64,000 nt of DNA from Rachicladosporium sp. CCFEE 5018 (GCA_002077045.2 KZ111151.1:393523-457522); one strand, 5' to 3'. Counted from the first letter of the stretch, positions 21,548-33,534 are shown. The notes: generated from the sequence alone by a model not told the origin. Numbers and translations: made by a program.

Positions 21548-23411
21548 ATGTCTTCCTCCGCCATGCTCAATGCGAAGAATGTCTCGAAGCGTAAGGCCTC
21601 TCCCATTCGTGGGCCATCTCCGAAGCGTACGACGCTTCCCTCGTCGAGTGCCGTGAAGCTGGACGAGGGAGAATCCGACGAAGTCGAATTCGTTGTCGGT
21701 GTGCCTCCCGCGAAATTCGACAAGGTTGCTCCCAAGAGTGAGGGCGAGTACTTCCCGCTGTCAGCTGCTCAACAGCGGCTCAGCTCCGGTGAGGCGCAGA
21801 GGTACCGCGACAATTGTCGCCAAAAGATCCGTGCCTGCTGTCTGTTCTTGTGTGAGGAGGCCAAGAGGCAGAAGGACATGTCCGCAGCAACTCGTAGGTC
21901 CATCAACGCCGCCTACAACCGCTATCTCGTCAATGCAGATCCAGTGGCATTGGCGGATTCGATCTTCGACTCCCTGACCGATCCCATCAAGCTATTCACC
22001 GGGTCAGGAAAGTGGTCTCTGCGTGAGCTGGAGGAGCTCGCCGAGTCAGCGTACCGACCTGGAGACAGATGGCTGCTACTTCGGCGTCTGCGATACGTTC
22101 GGGTATATTGGGTCATCTCGCAACATGGCCGTCCGGATGTCGCAGCACGTTTCCGGCGTCCAGGCTAATCGCGAGGGGAGTTCCACCGCTGAGCTCAAGC
22201 TGTGGTACGAACAGTGCTGTGGGGTAGACGCCGAGATCGAAACGATCGAGGATAGGCGCAAGCCTCGGTTCGTCTTCCTCGCGTTGAACAAGCGGAGGAA
22301 CGAGGGTGAGTTCCTCGAGGTCATGGAGTCGGTCTTGGTCTCGATCTTCGACGTCTTCGACACTGGTCGCAGGAGCCCGTACGCGAAGCAAGTCGGCCTG
22401 GCGAAGGCAATGCGTCCTGAAGGGCTCCCCGATCGTGCATGGTTCGCTGGTAACGCGAGCCTACCTGTGTGCATGGCTTACCACTCGCCAGAGTCTATTG
22501 CCGCTGGTGCCGCCAAGCAGAGTGGCTCGAAGGCGCTGCCCGAGGACCAAGTCGTTAGAGCGCCCTCGATCAAGCAACTGCTGATGTTCATGGATGAAAG
22601 GCAGTCGGCTGCAACGTCTTGGTCCGATTCCTCCAAGCTGCGGACCGAAATGAAGCGGATCGCCACCTCCAAGAAGCCTCTCGTGCACTGTCAGCTTTGC
22701 GACAGGTACATGGTCTGGAGAACGTTCAGAGACTCTCACAAGAGGACTTGGGAGCATCGTCAAAGACTCCCTGATGATGAGAGGAAAGCGGCAGACGCGA
22801 AGGAGAAGGTGAAGTGTAAGGACTGCCACAAAACCTACAACAAGCTGTCAAAGAGAAATCACCTCATGACCAAGGAACATCAGTACTCGCTGGATGAGGA
22901 CAAGCGTGATCCGGATCGATGGGTGTACTGCATCTTGTGCGACTTCGTCTCTTGGTACAGGCTGAAGGGTCAGGACAACCACGAAGGCTCAGCTCCGCAT
23001 ACGCTGCAAGTGGGGAAGCTTGCCCTTGCCTTGCCCGAGGATATCGAGGCTCGCAGGGCCTACTGCAAGTTCTGCAAAAAGACGTACCAGTACAACCACA
23101 TGGGCGAGCACTTGAAGACCTATGTGCACAAGCAAGCAGTCTGGGCGTATGAGGCCAACCCTCCGGCTGATGATGGAGATGAGGTTGCTGAGGAGTCGCC
23201 AGCAGTCGCATCTTCCTCGAAGGTCGCAGCTCCGCGTCTGAAAGCAGTTGCTGCCACTACTGCCCTGGACGCTGCCGGTCGAGGGCGCAGCGTCAACAAG
23301 GCCTCGAAGCCCGCACAGTTTCACCCTCCGCGAAGGGCATTGAAGGCCACTCAGGGCAAAGGCAAGGGCAAGGCTCGGGCGGAGGACTTCGAGAGCGAGG
23401 GCGAGGTGTAA
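21548..23411 (+). CDS. GIY-YIG nuclease-like protein with four CxxC...H zinc-finger units
   Basis: Model: exon 1 21548-22022, intron 22023-22068 (46 bp, GTGAGC donor, GACAG acceptor, phase 1), exon 2 22069-23411, giving 605 residues. The start MSSSAMLNAKNVSKRKASP heads a basic, probably nuclear-targeted N-terminus. Just after the intron, GCYFG (from residue 160) and GYIGSSRN, followed by RMSQH, give the GIY, YIG and conserved Arg/His of a GIY-YIG domain. A later FLEVMESVL could supply the catalytic Glu. Four Cys-x2-Cys units with trailing His follow: VHCQLC (from 364), VKCKDC, VYCILC and YCKFC (about 490-512, ...GEHLKTYVH). The tail is basic. The GIY-YIG fold cuts DNA in homing endonucleases, repair enzymes and some transposons. 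Here the substrate is unknown. A hairpin array begins 40 bp after the stop. Confidence 0.75.
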
Positions 23412-23450
23412 AGTGAGACGAGCGGAGCCGAGGACGACCTCCACACACCC

Positions 23451-23737
23451 GCCTTCGAGTAAGATCCCAGGCTTTCCTCTTCTTCACAATCACCCACACC
23501 CACCTTTGAGTAAGATCTCAGGTCCCCATTCACCAGCACCCACCTCCGAGTAAGATCCTAGGCTTCCCCCTCTTCAAAAAACCTCGCCTTTGAGTAAGAT
23601 CTCAGGCATTCCCCTCTTCACAATACCCGCCTTTGAGTAAGATCTCAGGCATTCCCCCTCTTCAAAACACCCGCCTTTGAGTAAGATCTCAGGCTTGTCC
23701 CCAAGCACATCACCCGCCTTTGAGTAAGATCTCAGGC
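23451..23737 (+). repeat. Hairpin array 1: seven 22-nt repeats, ~43-bp period
   Basis: Copies start at 23451, 23502, 23542, 23586, 23629, 23673 and 23716; the last five are spaced 43-44 bp. Each has outer arms (G/A)CCT and AGG(C/T) around the invariant core GAGTAAGATC, with two pyrimidines on either side between core and arm. Linkers are C/T-rich and nearly lack G (e.g. TTCCCCCTCTTCAAAA). The array lies in the 3' flank of the GIY-YIG gene, in sense orientation. The same element follows three other genes in this window. Confidence 0.95.
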
Positions 23738-26700
23738 CGAAACTTCCCCCTGCACGCGTTGGATCGATCGTACCTCAGGCTCCGCAGTCTCGGCTTGGTG
23801 GGTGGGCAGTGCTGGAGGCGCGGTGTTCATGGTCGGTGGATAGTTGGGTTGGTCGCGTTCTGAAGATAGTCGACATGTCGCGTAGCTGTATGCACGAGAG
23901 TCGCGCTGATGTGTACGCGCTCACCGAGTGTTCGTCTTGTGTCTATTGCTCCACGGGAAGATCGTTGGCACTTCGCGTAGACCGTGCATGTATTGGTAGA
24001 GAGCCTCGGCACGACGTAACAAGAAGTCCATGCGCCGTTGACCCGACTTTCTTTGAGATGAAGAGCAGCACAAAACGGTTCGCAGCGCGACGGCACCATC
24101 GGCCAGTGGATCTCTCACCACAAGAAGCAACTGCGACTCCCGTCTCTTCTCCAGGACATCAAGGGCATCTGCGACATTCGCAATGACTCCACGGCTCTGG
24201 CTGCATGTGCGACCCGGACACCATCGCCTGTGGCATCCTGCCGCCAGCATGGCCGACTGCTAGCCTCAAGGACATCAGCCCCGTAAGCACCGCGCCACCC
24301 GACGTGAGTTCTCCTGGATCACACAGCGCGATACATCTATGGCTTGAGATGGCGTATGTAGCTCTCGCGGAGTACGAGCGCGAGGCATGCGGTTCCATGC
24401 CGTGATCCGCATATCCAGCACCCGTCGAATCTGCCGCCCAGTGGAAGTGATATAAACGCATGAGTTGGGAAAGGATGTGGCGAGGCGCAATCCAATGGAA
24501 GTTGGCAGGACATTGGGCAGACGAGCGCGGCTGCACTCTCTGGTCACACAAGTGGAGGTCTTCGAGCACAGGCGCGGCGGCATTGCTGGTGGGCACTCGG
24601 AACTGTTCAGAGCACTCGTAGACGCGTGGATGGTTGCAGGAATGCGCATAAGCTGTGCATGTCCTGGCAGCCGGCAAACATACCATCTGGAACGCCGGCT
24701 CAGTGCCTGACACACTTAGTGTCGGAACCGACGGTGTTGATGAAGAAAAGTCAAGAGAGTCGATGTCATGGCTATGGACAGTCGCGTCAGTTGGGGCACA
24801 TGTGTGAAGCAGCTGGTCAGACGGAAAGAGGCCGCTGTGAATGGTATGGTATGCTATGTACAATTGCTGCTGGTGGGTTCCCTCCTCCCTACACTGATTC
24901 CCCTCCTGATGGTGAGGACCATGCGGCGACCGAGCTATCTGAGCCACTTGTTGACTGACGCCTCTCGCTCGGAGCAAGACGCTGTTGACTCGAGAGCAGA
25001 CCAAGGCACGATGGGCCGAAAATGAGCCTGCAAACCTCGATTGGCAGTGAAGGTTTCCGCAACAGTAGAGGGCTGCAGTTACGCCCGAATCCGACGTCGT
25101 CGAATCTACTGAAACAAACGAGTCAACATACACCATATCGGGTCCAGCGCCAAACCATGTTGTCAAGATATCCATGTGCATGCTGTAAGCAATGAGCGCT
25201 GAGCAGAGACGTATCTCTCAGCTCTCCCAAGAGTCTGGTTGTGAACATTCCCGAAACGTTGTCTACGGCTACTTATGCTTCGCCATTGACGCTGTCGCAG
25301 GAGGCTTCGGATCCAGCGCGCCATCATCCGCTTGTGACGCAGCGTCCAGGAGACTGCGACGAGTGTTGTACTGTATAGAAGACACCAGATTGGCCATACT
25401 CCTCACCCAAGGGCCTGAGACCCGCGGAATCCCGATTCATCTCATCGCAGTACTGGGCTATCAAGCCTGCTATTTGTGCGTCTTGCCTGGACACGAGAGA
25501 ACCGATCTCGCAGGCATGGTTCTCTATGATCCACTACGGATGCCGTTGCATGGCTGCACTGAGAAGGATAGGTCAGGCCACGCTCAAGACTGGATCAGCT
25601 GCCTGTGAAGATCTACCTAGGTGCGGATTAGTCTCAGGTAGAGTTCTTCCTGCGCAACAGGTGCCCGGCCCAGTGTTCGCGCTGCGGACTCTGTCTCGTT
25701 TGTTGACTTTGAGTGGCAGGGGATGTCAAGTTCAGTGAAGGGTGCACTGCCTGCAGTCTTGCAGTCGCTAGGATGCCACGAATCATCATCCCGCCCTGCG
25801 CTGCCTTGTTTGCACGATCGTTCAACGACAGAGACCATGTCGAGGACGCAGACCGGTTTGCGAAGGCAATCGGATGTTCCGATCGCTGCATATCTGGCAG
25901 TAGCGGGAGCCAAGGGCACATTGACATGATGTTGAAGTGCAGTCGGTGTCCTGCCTTGTACAAGCGAGATGACGCTGCAGTGCTTACCATTTCGCTTCTC
26001 GCTCGTGACCTGGACCGATGGTGGCGGAAGTTAGGAAGCTTCCAGTCTCGGGGTTTGTGTGGTGATTCGTCAGCATTCACCAAAATTTCGGGATCCTGTC
26101 GGCTGCATGCCGTCCAGAGACGTGAGTTCTCGAGTTCTGTACAAGAGAGGCACTTGGCGGTGTCAAGGTGCGAAGTAGAGCTGTGATTCCGTCTGCGACT
26201 TGCAAAGGCTTAGCAAGCGAAGTGTACGATAGAACAGCGAAAGACATCAAATACTCGTTGCCGCGATTCGAAGCAGCATATACCCCCAGCACACCTTATC
26301 GGCTCTGTAAATCTAGATTCATTGGTACTGTGACACGCTCCTCGATAACAGTGCTTGAAGTGCGCTGTTGTGGCTGTCTGGGTGGAGCACTGCGGTTTGT
26401 AGCAGTTTCAATTGGTGAGCAACATTAGCCGCAACGCCGAGAGTCCGAGAACTTCACGCCTGCAATACCATGTATGTACTTGCCTCGAGGGACCATGGAG
26501 ACAACTTTGCGCGGGCTTTTCTGGTCCCCTTCCATGGCATGTCAATCAGTGTTCTGGAGTACGAGCGCCGACACCAGGGCAATCTGGACTTACCCACATT
26601 CAGATTGACTCCAACATTGAGACGTACATTGCATGTTGCCATCACCGCCTATCCTGCAAGGGGCTGTAAGGAGATATGTCTTACCGATCAAGAAGATGAG

Positions 26701-26959
26701 TTGAGTTATCTCGGCGGTCGATGTCGAACGTACAACGTGCTGACAGGTACAGGTCATCTGTCGTTCCCACTTGTCCCCATTGCTGACCTGGCGAAGATCA
26801 TGGATCACGCGGAGTGCGTGGAGGGTGCGTCGGGACGGGCTTTGTTCTCGACTACAAAACTACATACACTGGCTTCATGAAGCGCTCGCTGCTGGCCCGG
26901 GTACGCTCCTCTCGTCCATTGGTCAAGCAAGCTTTGCGGCGACATGTAGCAGTGGATCG
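23738..26959. other. 3.2 kb without a supported gene
   Basis: Open frames up to 340 codons (24159-25181 minus) and several plus-strand frames (25192-25608, 25713-26186, 26470-26880) exist. None shows a domain, good splice sites linking neighbours, or similarity to the island genes. The stretch may hold decayed genes. It separates array 1 from array 2. Confidence 0.4.
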
Positions 26960-27196
26960 GCCTAAGATCTTACTCAGAGGCGGGCTTGGCGCCTGAGATC
27001 TGACTCAAAGGCGTGTGCTGGGAAAAGTGCAGGCCCGAGATCTGACTCAAAGGCAGGTGGTATTACGGGTTATGCAGGGAAAGCCTAGGATCTTACTCGG
27101 AGGCATGTGTAGTGAAGAATTGTGAAGGCCTAAGATCTGACTCAGAGGCAGGTGTATCTGAAGGAAGGGGAAAAGCCTAAGATCTTACTCAGAGGC
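26960..27196 (-). repeat. Hairpin array 2: six 22-nt repeats, sense to the helicase gene
   Basis: On the plus strand the copies start at 26960, 26991, 27033, 27083, 27128 and 27175 and read as the reverse complement of array 1, so they are in sense orientation for the minus-strand helicase. Three copies have GAGTCAGATC instead of GAGTAAGATC. One copy has a G opposite T in the outer stem (a wobble instead of T-A). The copy at 27175-27196 contains the helicase stop codon. Linkers are pyrimidine-rich in the sense strand. Confidence 0.95.
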
Positions 27197-29464
27197 GGTG
27201 AAGCAAGACTCCGCGGGATTGGGGTGGGGCGGCATGATGGTGCGCACAATGCCCTCGTCTTGACCAGTAAGCCGCACGATTGCGTCGGTCAAGGAGTCCG
27301 AGACGTGGTCGTGGACAGCAAGAGTGCGCTGGCACCAAGGGAGAGGCTCGGCCCAAAGCATCAAGTCCAATGGCACCGGTGTGACCTCACGCAGCTCCCA
27401 TTTGCCGTCGCCCGTCGAGTACTCTCCGAACACGATCCAGTCGTCGTTGGGCCCAGGCTGGCAGCTGAACTCGGAGATGGAGGCTATACGACCGGTGCGG
27501 AGGATCTCCCATTGGTTACCTCCACCTTTGCCACTGCTCGGCACACGCTTGGCTACGCGCAAGTGGAAGCCAGCCACGAGGTTCGCGAGAACCTTGGTGT
27601 AGTACCGAGGGTCACCCAATCCCGCAGCCGCCAACTTGAACTCCTCCTTATACTCCGACCAGAGGATCGAGATCAGCCGCTTGCGAGTGTCGTCCGCAGC
27701 TTTCAACACGCTGCGTTGCAAACAATTGTCCCTGAGGAAGTCGTTGGAGGTTTGGAGCCTGCAAGCTTCCCTCCAGCCAAGGTAGATGTTGAGGAACATG
27801 ATGTGATCGCCATGTTCCTGACCGAAGGATCGCCGAATCTGCTTCATGGCCTCCTTGCCCATGCCCCGCCGAGATGCGAAGACACTGTCACCAGCCTTGG
27901 TGGATTCCAGCATTGCAACCACGGTGAGTGCCTCGTCTTGGCAGCGAAACTTCATGCTCTCGAGCAGCATGACACCGGAGTAAATGTCGACAGGAAGCTT
28001 CGACAACTTCGCTCCGCGCTTCGTCAAGACCAGATCGGTCGTCTTACTCCAGGTGATGGCGCCAAGAGCTTCCAGAATGCCGAGAGCCTTCGTGACGGTC
28101 TCGGAGGCAGGCGGGCATATGTACGGGAAGTCGAAGGGGCTATGCCCGAGATCCAAGATGGTAAGACATGCTTGCAGCATGTCAGAATTCTGCATGTCGG
28201 GGATTGTGTGAGCGGTGAGCCGCCCGTGGTAGTCCTTCTGGCTGCACATTCGGTACGCTACGCCAGGTGCAGTGCGACCAGCCCTTCCACTGCGCTGCTT
28301 CGCCACAGCCTTACTTGCCCACTGCAGCTTCAGGCCAAAGGTCTCTTTGACCGGATCCCAGAGGTTGTTCTTGACGAGGCCGGAGTCGATGACGATGCTT
28401 ACACCGGAAAGGGTCACCGATGTTTCCGCCATATTGGTCGATACGATGACCTTACGGGTTGGCTTGCAGAAACGATCTGGCTCCGCGACCGCGTGACAAG
28501 CCAAGTCCTGCTCATCGGGAGGCAGGGTGGCGTATAGCGGGTAGCAGACGAGCTTGCCCGCTTCACGCTCATTGAACACCGGCCGGCGCCCGCCGGTGGG
28601 ATTCATCGCCTCGTTGATCATATGAACGATCTTGCGGATCGACGGTGCGCCAGAAGCAAAGACCAGGATGTTGCCGGTACGTCCAGTCAGATGCACATGC
28701 AGAACGAGGTCCACGATCTTCTCGTCCATACGCTCCTCCGTGACTGACTCCAGGAGGTAGTTCACCTTCACCGGGAACGTTCGGCCCTCGACATGCTTGT
28801 GAACCGAGCCCGGAAAGTAGTCCAGGAAGAGCTTGGTGTCGATCGTTGCCGACATGATGATGACCCTGAGGTCAGGTCGGTCTCCCGAAGCCAAGAGCTT
28901 CTTCAGCAGGCCGAGCAGCAAATCGGTCGCCTCCGTATGCTGATGTGCCTCATCAATGATGATGACACTGTAGTCGCTCAGCAAGCGATCGGTTTTTGCG
29001 ATCGCGAGCAGCGTGCCGTCCGTGAGGACTTCAAGCAGGGTCGAGTCGTCGACCATGGACTGGCCTCTACGTTTCGTGCCGATAATTGTGCCGAGACGAA
29101 CATCCACCTCGTGCGCCAGGCGTTTGCCAATCTATACACAACATTAGTACAGGATTGCCCAGTGGCGATGAGATCGCGTCAGGGCGCAATATACCTCGTC
29201 CGTTGCAAGCCGCTTAGTCTGCGTCAGCGCAATCTTCTTGCACGACGCGAGAAACTTGAGATCCGCAAGAAACGCCTGCGGAATCTGAGTCGTCTTGCCG
29301 GAACCAGTCTCGCCCTCAACGATTACGACCTGGTGCTTCCGGCACAAATCCATGATGTCCTCGAGTTCTTTGAACACCGGAAGACCCTTCGCCTGGTCAC
29401 GCAGTGCTTTATATTGAGCACTATACGGCTGCTGGGTCCACGGATTGATGCCACTTGAAGACAT
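27185..29464 (-). CDS. Divergent Prp43-type DEAH-box RNA helicase
   Basis: Model: exon 1 29464-29195 (90 codons), intron 29194-29132 (63 bp, GTATAT donor, ATAG acceptor, phase 0), exon 2 29131-27185, giving 738 residues, close to Prp43. Motifs: GETGSGKT at 51-58 (I), TQTKRLA (Ia), DEAH at 150-153 (II), SAT at 184-186 (III), VSTNMAETSVTL (V) and QRSGRAGRT (VI), then winged-helix, ratchet and OB-fold regions. The N-terminal NPWTQQPYSAQY-KALR block matches the Prp43 branch. Prp43 helicases unwind RNA in spliceosome disassembly and ribosome assembly with G-patch partners. Motif II reads DEAHQHT rather than the usual DEAHERT, and overall divergence suggests a duplicated, non-housekeeping copy. The stop TAA (27187-27185) is part of the first 3' hairpin repeat. 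The gene is divergent from the gene at 29724. Confidence 0.88.
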
Positions 29465-29723
29465 GATGGCGATATTGCAGGAGATAGAGCCGTACGGTAA
29501 GCTTATTGGAATACTTGGGCGATGACTGGCGGGTATGTTCAAAGGCATTATACGCTGTGAATAGTCATGGTGTTGACATGATTATGCGCGTTTGCAGTCA
29601 AATAATTTGAATTTCGGAATTAGTCATCATGCCCAGCGTCACAAATTCCAATTGCTCGAGACCATAGCCATTGACTGACAACTTACTCATAAGATTTCCC
29701 GCGCAGTGCCTCTCATCGCAAAC
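29465..29723. promoter_or_regulatory. Divergent promoter between helicase and unknown gene
   Basis: Only 259 bp separate the start of the minus-strand helicase from the start of the plus-strand gene at 29724, so the two probably share a promoter region. Near its centre is a perfect 13-bp palindrome, TCAAAT-A-ATTTGA (29598-29610), which could bind a dimeric regulator. No TATA box is obvious. Confidence 0.6.
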
Positions 29724-31092
29724 ATGTCGACCTACCACGTAGCCACCGCCGCCTTGTGCCGCCATGACGCTTACACTGACGGCTGCCCTGTCTGTATATA
29801 CCTCAACATGCAAGATTCTTGGCAAGAGGTAAGGCTTGAATGCGCCAATCTGCAAACGCATGTCTAATATCGATCAGGCCTATCGTGAAACGCGCAAGAG
29901 CATGACGTTGACCTCGGTCGCCAGTCAAGCGCTTAGCGATGAGACTACGCAGGCCATTGCAGCCGGGATCGATGTACTCACTGACGACAACGGTGAGACT
30001 CCCGCCGGGCGCAGGTTTCGGATCGAAGAGGAGCGGAGCGACGCTTGGGAAGCACGCATGGCCGCGATTGGTGACGCACTCCCGGGGCTGAAGACTAGAT
30101 ATGAGGATATTCGCGAAGGTAATAGTCCCAAATGTGGCGAAGGCTCCTTTGCTGACACATGGTCCGCAGGGCTCAAGCCGGAAGAGGTCGAGCAGGCATA
30201 CGCAGATGCCACAGCTGAGGCGCTCGAAGAGTTCAGGACCATCAATCCTGGTGGGTTCATGACCTTTGAGCCCGAGGACCCGAACTTCGAGGGGAATGGC
30301 GACGTTCTTGATCTTTCCAAGATCCCCGCGACGCAAGACTGTTTGATCCTCGAAGGTCCAGGCTTGTGGTTGTATCTGCACGCAGGTAGGAATCGAGTGT
30401 CGCCACGCCTGCCCAAAGACGCTGTAGGCGCACAAGAGGGCCCGGCAATAATGAGCCACGGTCGTGCTCACGAGAACTTCCGGCCCTACATCGGCGCCAG
30501 TGAAGACGAAGCCACGGACTCAAGTCCAGCGGACGAGGATCTGGCGACGGCGTTGTGCAGTGATCTGGAGAAGAGTTCGCTCTCGGAAACGACTCGACCG
30601 AGGACAGAGCGCGAACTTCGAGACCGCAACTCGACCGCCATCACGATCCGCTTAGATGCTAGCAAAGATGTGTGGGAAGAGATCCTCGGGGCCGCGAAGT
30701 ACGCATTCTTCCTTCGTGTACTGTGCCCGCAATATGTTGCGCTTGTGTTCGCGAAGCATTCCGGCAGCTCGCTATACCGGTATGAAGGATGGCCGCCCGT
30801 GCAGGAATCGGACCCGACCTTCGAGGGTTTCGTGAACTGGATCATCGACTGCAGAGCCGCTCAAGCTAAGTTGGTGTTCCGAAGCAAGACCGTCGTTGCA
30901 TGGACGACGAATGCGAAGGCCCGCACCGATCAGCTAATGCACATCTTCACGAAGAAGCTGAACGTCATCATGGGGTACACCGACGCGTCCTTGGCCCTCG
31001 GTAATCCGCTCGACTATTATCACGGCGCAAAGTCACTACTGTTCTACGATGGCACGAAGCTAGGACTCAACATGAAGCCAACCAAGCGGTGA
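29724..31092 (+). CDS. Unknown protein of the hairpin-tagged gene set
   Basis: Model: exon 1 29724-29828 (35 codons), intron 29829-29877 (49 bp, GTAAGG donor, TCTAAT branch, TCAG acceptor, phase 0), exon 2 29878-31092, giving 439 residues. The short first exon reads MSTYHVATAALCRHDA then DGCPVC, so a small Cys/His metal site is possible at the N-terminus. The middle is acidic (residues about 70-250). The C-terminal part (about 290-435) looks like a folded domain with EILGAAKYAFFLRVLCPQYV and FVNWIIDCRAAQAKLVF and ends in a basic KPTKR. No known family is recognised. It is divergent from the DEAH helicase, and hairpin array 3 starts 44 bp after the stop. Coding quality is good and no lesion is seen. 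Confidence 0.75.
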
Positions 31093-31136
31093 CGTGGCCC
31101 TCACATTCAGCACTGTGGCTACTTCCAACAACATAC

Positions 31137-31305
31137 GCCTCTGAGTAAGATCTTAGGCTTTCCCCTGCCCAATTCCCATCATTGCCCCCCGCCTTTGAGT
31201 AAGATCTCAGGCATGTCAATTCCAGCACACACCTTTGAGTAAGATCTCAGGTTTCACCAACCCCACTCTCGCTCCACCTCCCCGCCATTGAGTAAGATCT
31301 CTGGC
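31137..31305 (+). repeat. Hairpin array 3: four 22-nt repeats
   Basis: Copies start at 31137, 31191, 31231 and 31284, in sense orientation to the upstream gene. The third has ACCT/AGGT arms (A-T replacing G-C at the base of the stem) and the fourth has GCCA/TGGC arms (A-T replacing T-A), both compensatory. A partial, degenerate copy (GTCTCAGGC) may lie near 31332. Linkers are C/T-rich. Confidence 0.93.
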
Positions 31306-31309
31306 TTTC

Positions 31310-33410
31310 ACGATGTCACCGACGTTGGGGTAGTCTCAGGCGTGCATGTGGTTCAGGCTTCGTGACTAGCTAAGGTAAATGCTGTATGGACATGAATGCG
31401 ATCGTTTCAATTCGAATACACCACACAGAGCTGGATCCGATGCTGCACAGTTGTGTGCACCGTAAGATTGAACGATTGCCACTCTGCGCTCGTGTGTCGC
31501 GATCCTCGCATGTCTATTCGATAAGTCGCCGTAGCCGCTACCGGCGATTCAAATGTGTAGGAGAAACAACTATGCTTTGAATGTAGGACGCCGTTTGTAG
31601 CCGCTTGCCTCGATACCTGTCGCTGCGTGCTTTGGCGCTCCAACACATGATTATATCCATTCCTTCTGTTTCGCTGGTAGTTGTACTGCCGTCTTGAGCA
31701 ACAACCAGTCAGTCATATATCTTCACCATCGAAATCGGACTGTATCACAAGCAAGCTTTAGCGTATTATCGTGAGCCTACTGCTTCAGCTCAAGAGCCTC
31801 CGTAACTGGTCATGGTCATGGTTGAGCTTGCCTGGACACACTTGACAGCATTTGTCAACGAGAAGGCCAGCTCTTAGTGCGCCTGATGGAACTCAGCTTA
31901 GTTCTTGCCGTAGGCTCGTAGGATCCCTGCCCGAGCTTGTGCAAACAATTTATCATCAGCTGCGTCCGACGAAGCCGGATCTACGAGGAGAAGTCCCTTG
32001 GGATCCGAGACGGCGAATGAAGCGCCGACAGCACAGTCAAGCAGAGCTATATCGATCGGCGGCAGCTTTGACAGCTAATCTTCGGCCTCCGATACATTAT
32101 TCTGCGCCTTTCAGTTATCTGTGTCATCCAATGCGGTCTGATAGCGGGTACGAGAACTCTCTGTGAACTTTGTAGCTGTCAGCGCCGAAGTTGCCTCCGT
32201 ATGGCCGTGGCACTGATAGCTGTATTGGAACGTTCCGCCCGGGAAGCCGCCATGACGGTTGACGGAGGCTGGACTGTCTCCATCACGTTTTCACGCAATG
32301 AGCACCGTAATGGGCTTCCAGGAAGATCTCAGGATGGACAGCGGGATCGTGGTTCGTCTTGCTGTTCTGAATCGTGGAGGGTCGCGAGTGCGAGCAATGT
32401 CAGAAGGCTCAGTATAATGACACCACCTACCAGGCTTGGCAATGTTCGCACGCCGTTGGGCTCAGCACCAACGCACCAATGCACCATTACCGTAGCCGCG
32501 GCGCTCGAGCTACGTCGCATGATGCAACGCTCGAATAACTTGCCTCAACATGCGTCTGAAGCAAACGATCTGGCGTGACGCAGGCGGTGGGACTTGGAAG
32601 GGCCGGCGCGTGCTGCCAGGCTGAAAGTCACGCTCTTAGGTTCACGCTCCTTCTTGGTGACGCCGTGAGATTATAGGAGCCCGCTGACAGTACGCAGTAC
32701 CGATTTGTGTGCCGATTGCCGAGTCTCGCAGTGATGGCCACCACCGCCGGGTATTGAGATCATCGTTAAGTAGGAAGCTGTCTTACGGGAGAGGATAGAC
32801 CTTGAGCAGCGCAACAATCGTTTAGCAATGATCCAGATACTGGTGGTCAGAAGAGCGAAACGCAAGTCAAGGAAAACACGTCAAAGCATCTGAACAAGCT
32901 CGTCCAAACGTGCTGAGACAGTGGCCGGCGATGTCGCTTTGGAGGGCTGTCGCAATCGATCTCAGGCAGTGCGGCTTGTGGTAGCAACCTGCAAGTCTGC
33001 TCGTGTGTCGCAAGGAGACTTTCGCCTTCGTGGGATCGAAGCCGCTAGATGAGGATTCATATTGCAGACGAGGCGGCGGATGTAGACTGGAATCTTGAGG
33101 AAATGCTGGGAGAACTCGGGGGCGTACGCAGTTGGGGTGCATATACATTTTGTAATTTATAGCACATTTGGCAATATTGCTGTCCACGATTGTACAAATT
33201 GGAGGAGTTGCGGAGTAAGGCCACGGTGAACGTGCGTACTGAGCGATCTGAATAGCGATATCGCTCTCCGACATCAGATATCACGGTGAATCACTGTGTA
33301 TCATATCCCAGTGGGAGCTGTGACTTGTGATCAGTTCAGTGGCGTGTCCACCGCATTAATGAGCACACGTGAGGGCGTAGTCGATTGCGTGTCTTCCGAG
33401 TCATGGATAG
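31310..33410. other. 2.1 kb without a supported gene
   Basis: Only short open frames are present, with no family or splice pattern. This may be decayed DNA between the third and fourth hairpin-tagged genes. Confidence 0.4.
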
Positions 33411-33415
33411 ACGCT

Positions 33416-33421
33416 TATAAA
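33416..33421 (+). promoter_or_regulatory. TATA element of the CCCH protein gene
   Basis: TATAAA (in CTTATAAACACG) lies about 115 bp upstream of the ATG at 33535, a plausible core promoter. Confidence 0.5.
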
Positions 33422-33534
33422 CACGCTAGTGTCTTGGCTTTTGGCTGAACGCGTCCGTAGATCCTCTGTCACTTTTACACTCCACTAAACGGCATTCTTT
33501 GAAAGTAAACGTGATTGCAACAGTATTCGCAAAG

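Noticed and set aside
24159..25181. 340-codon minus-strand open frame
   Set aside because: Unusual composition (rich in His, Cys, Ser and Arg throughout), no motif, and competing frames on the other strand; probably chance in GC-rich DNA.
27152..28537. 461-codon plus-strand open frame opposite the helicase
   Set aside because: It is the antisense shadow of the helicase exon, whose motifs on the minus strand are unmistakable.
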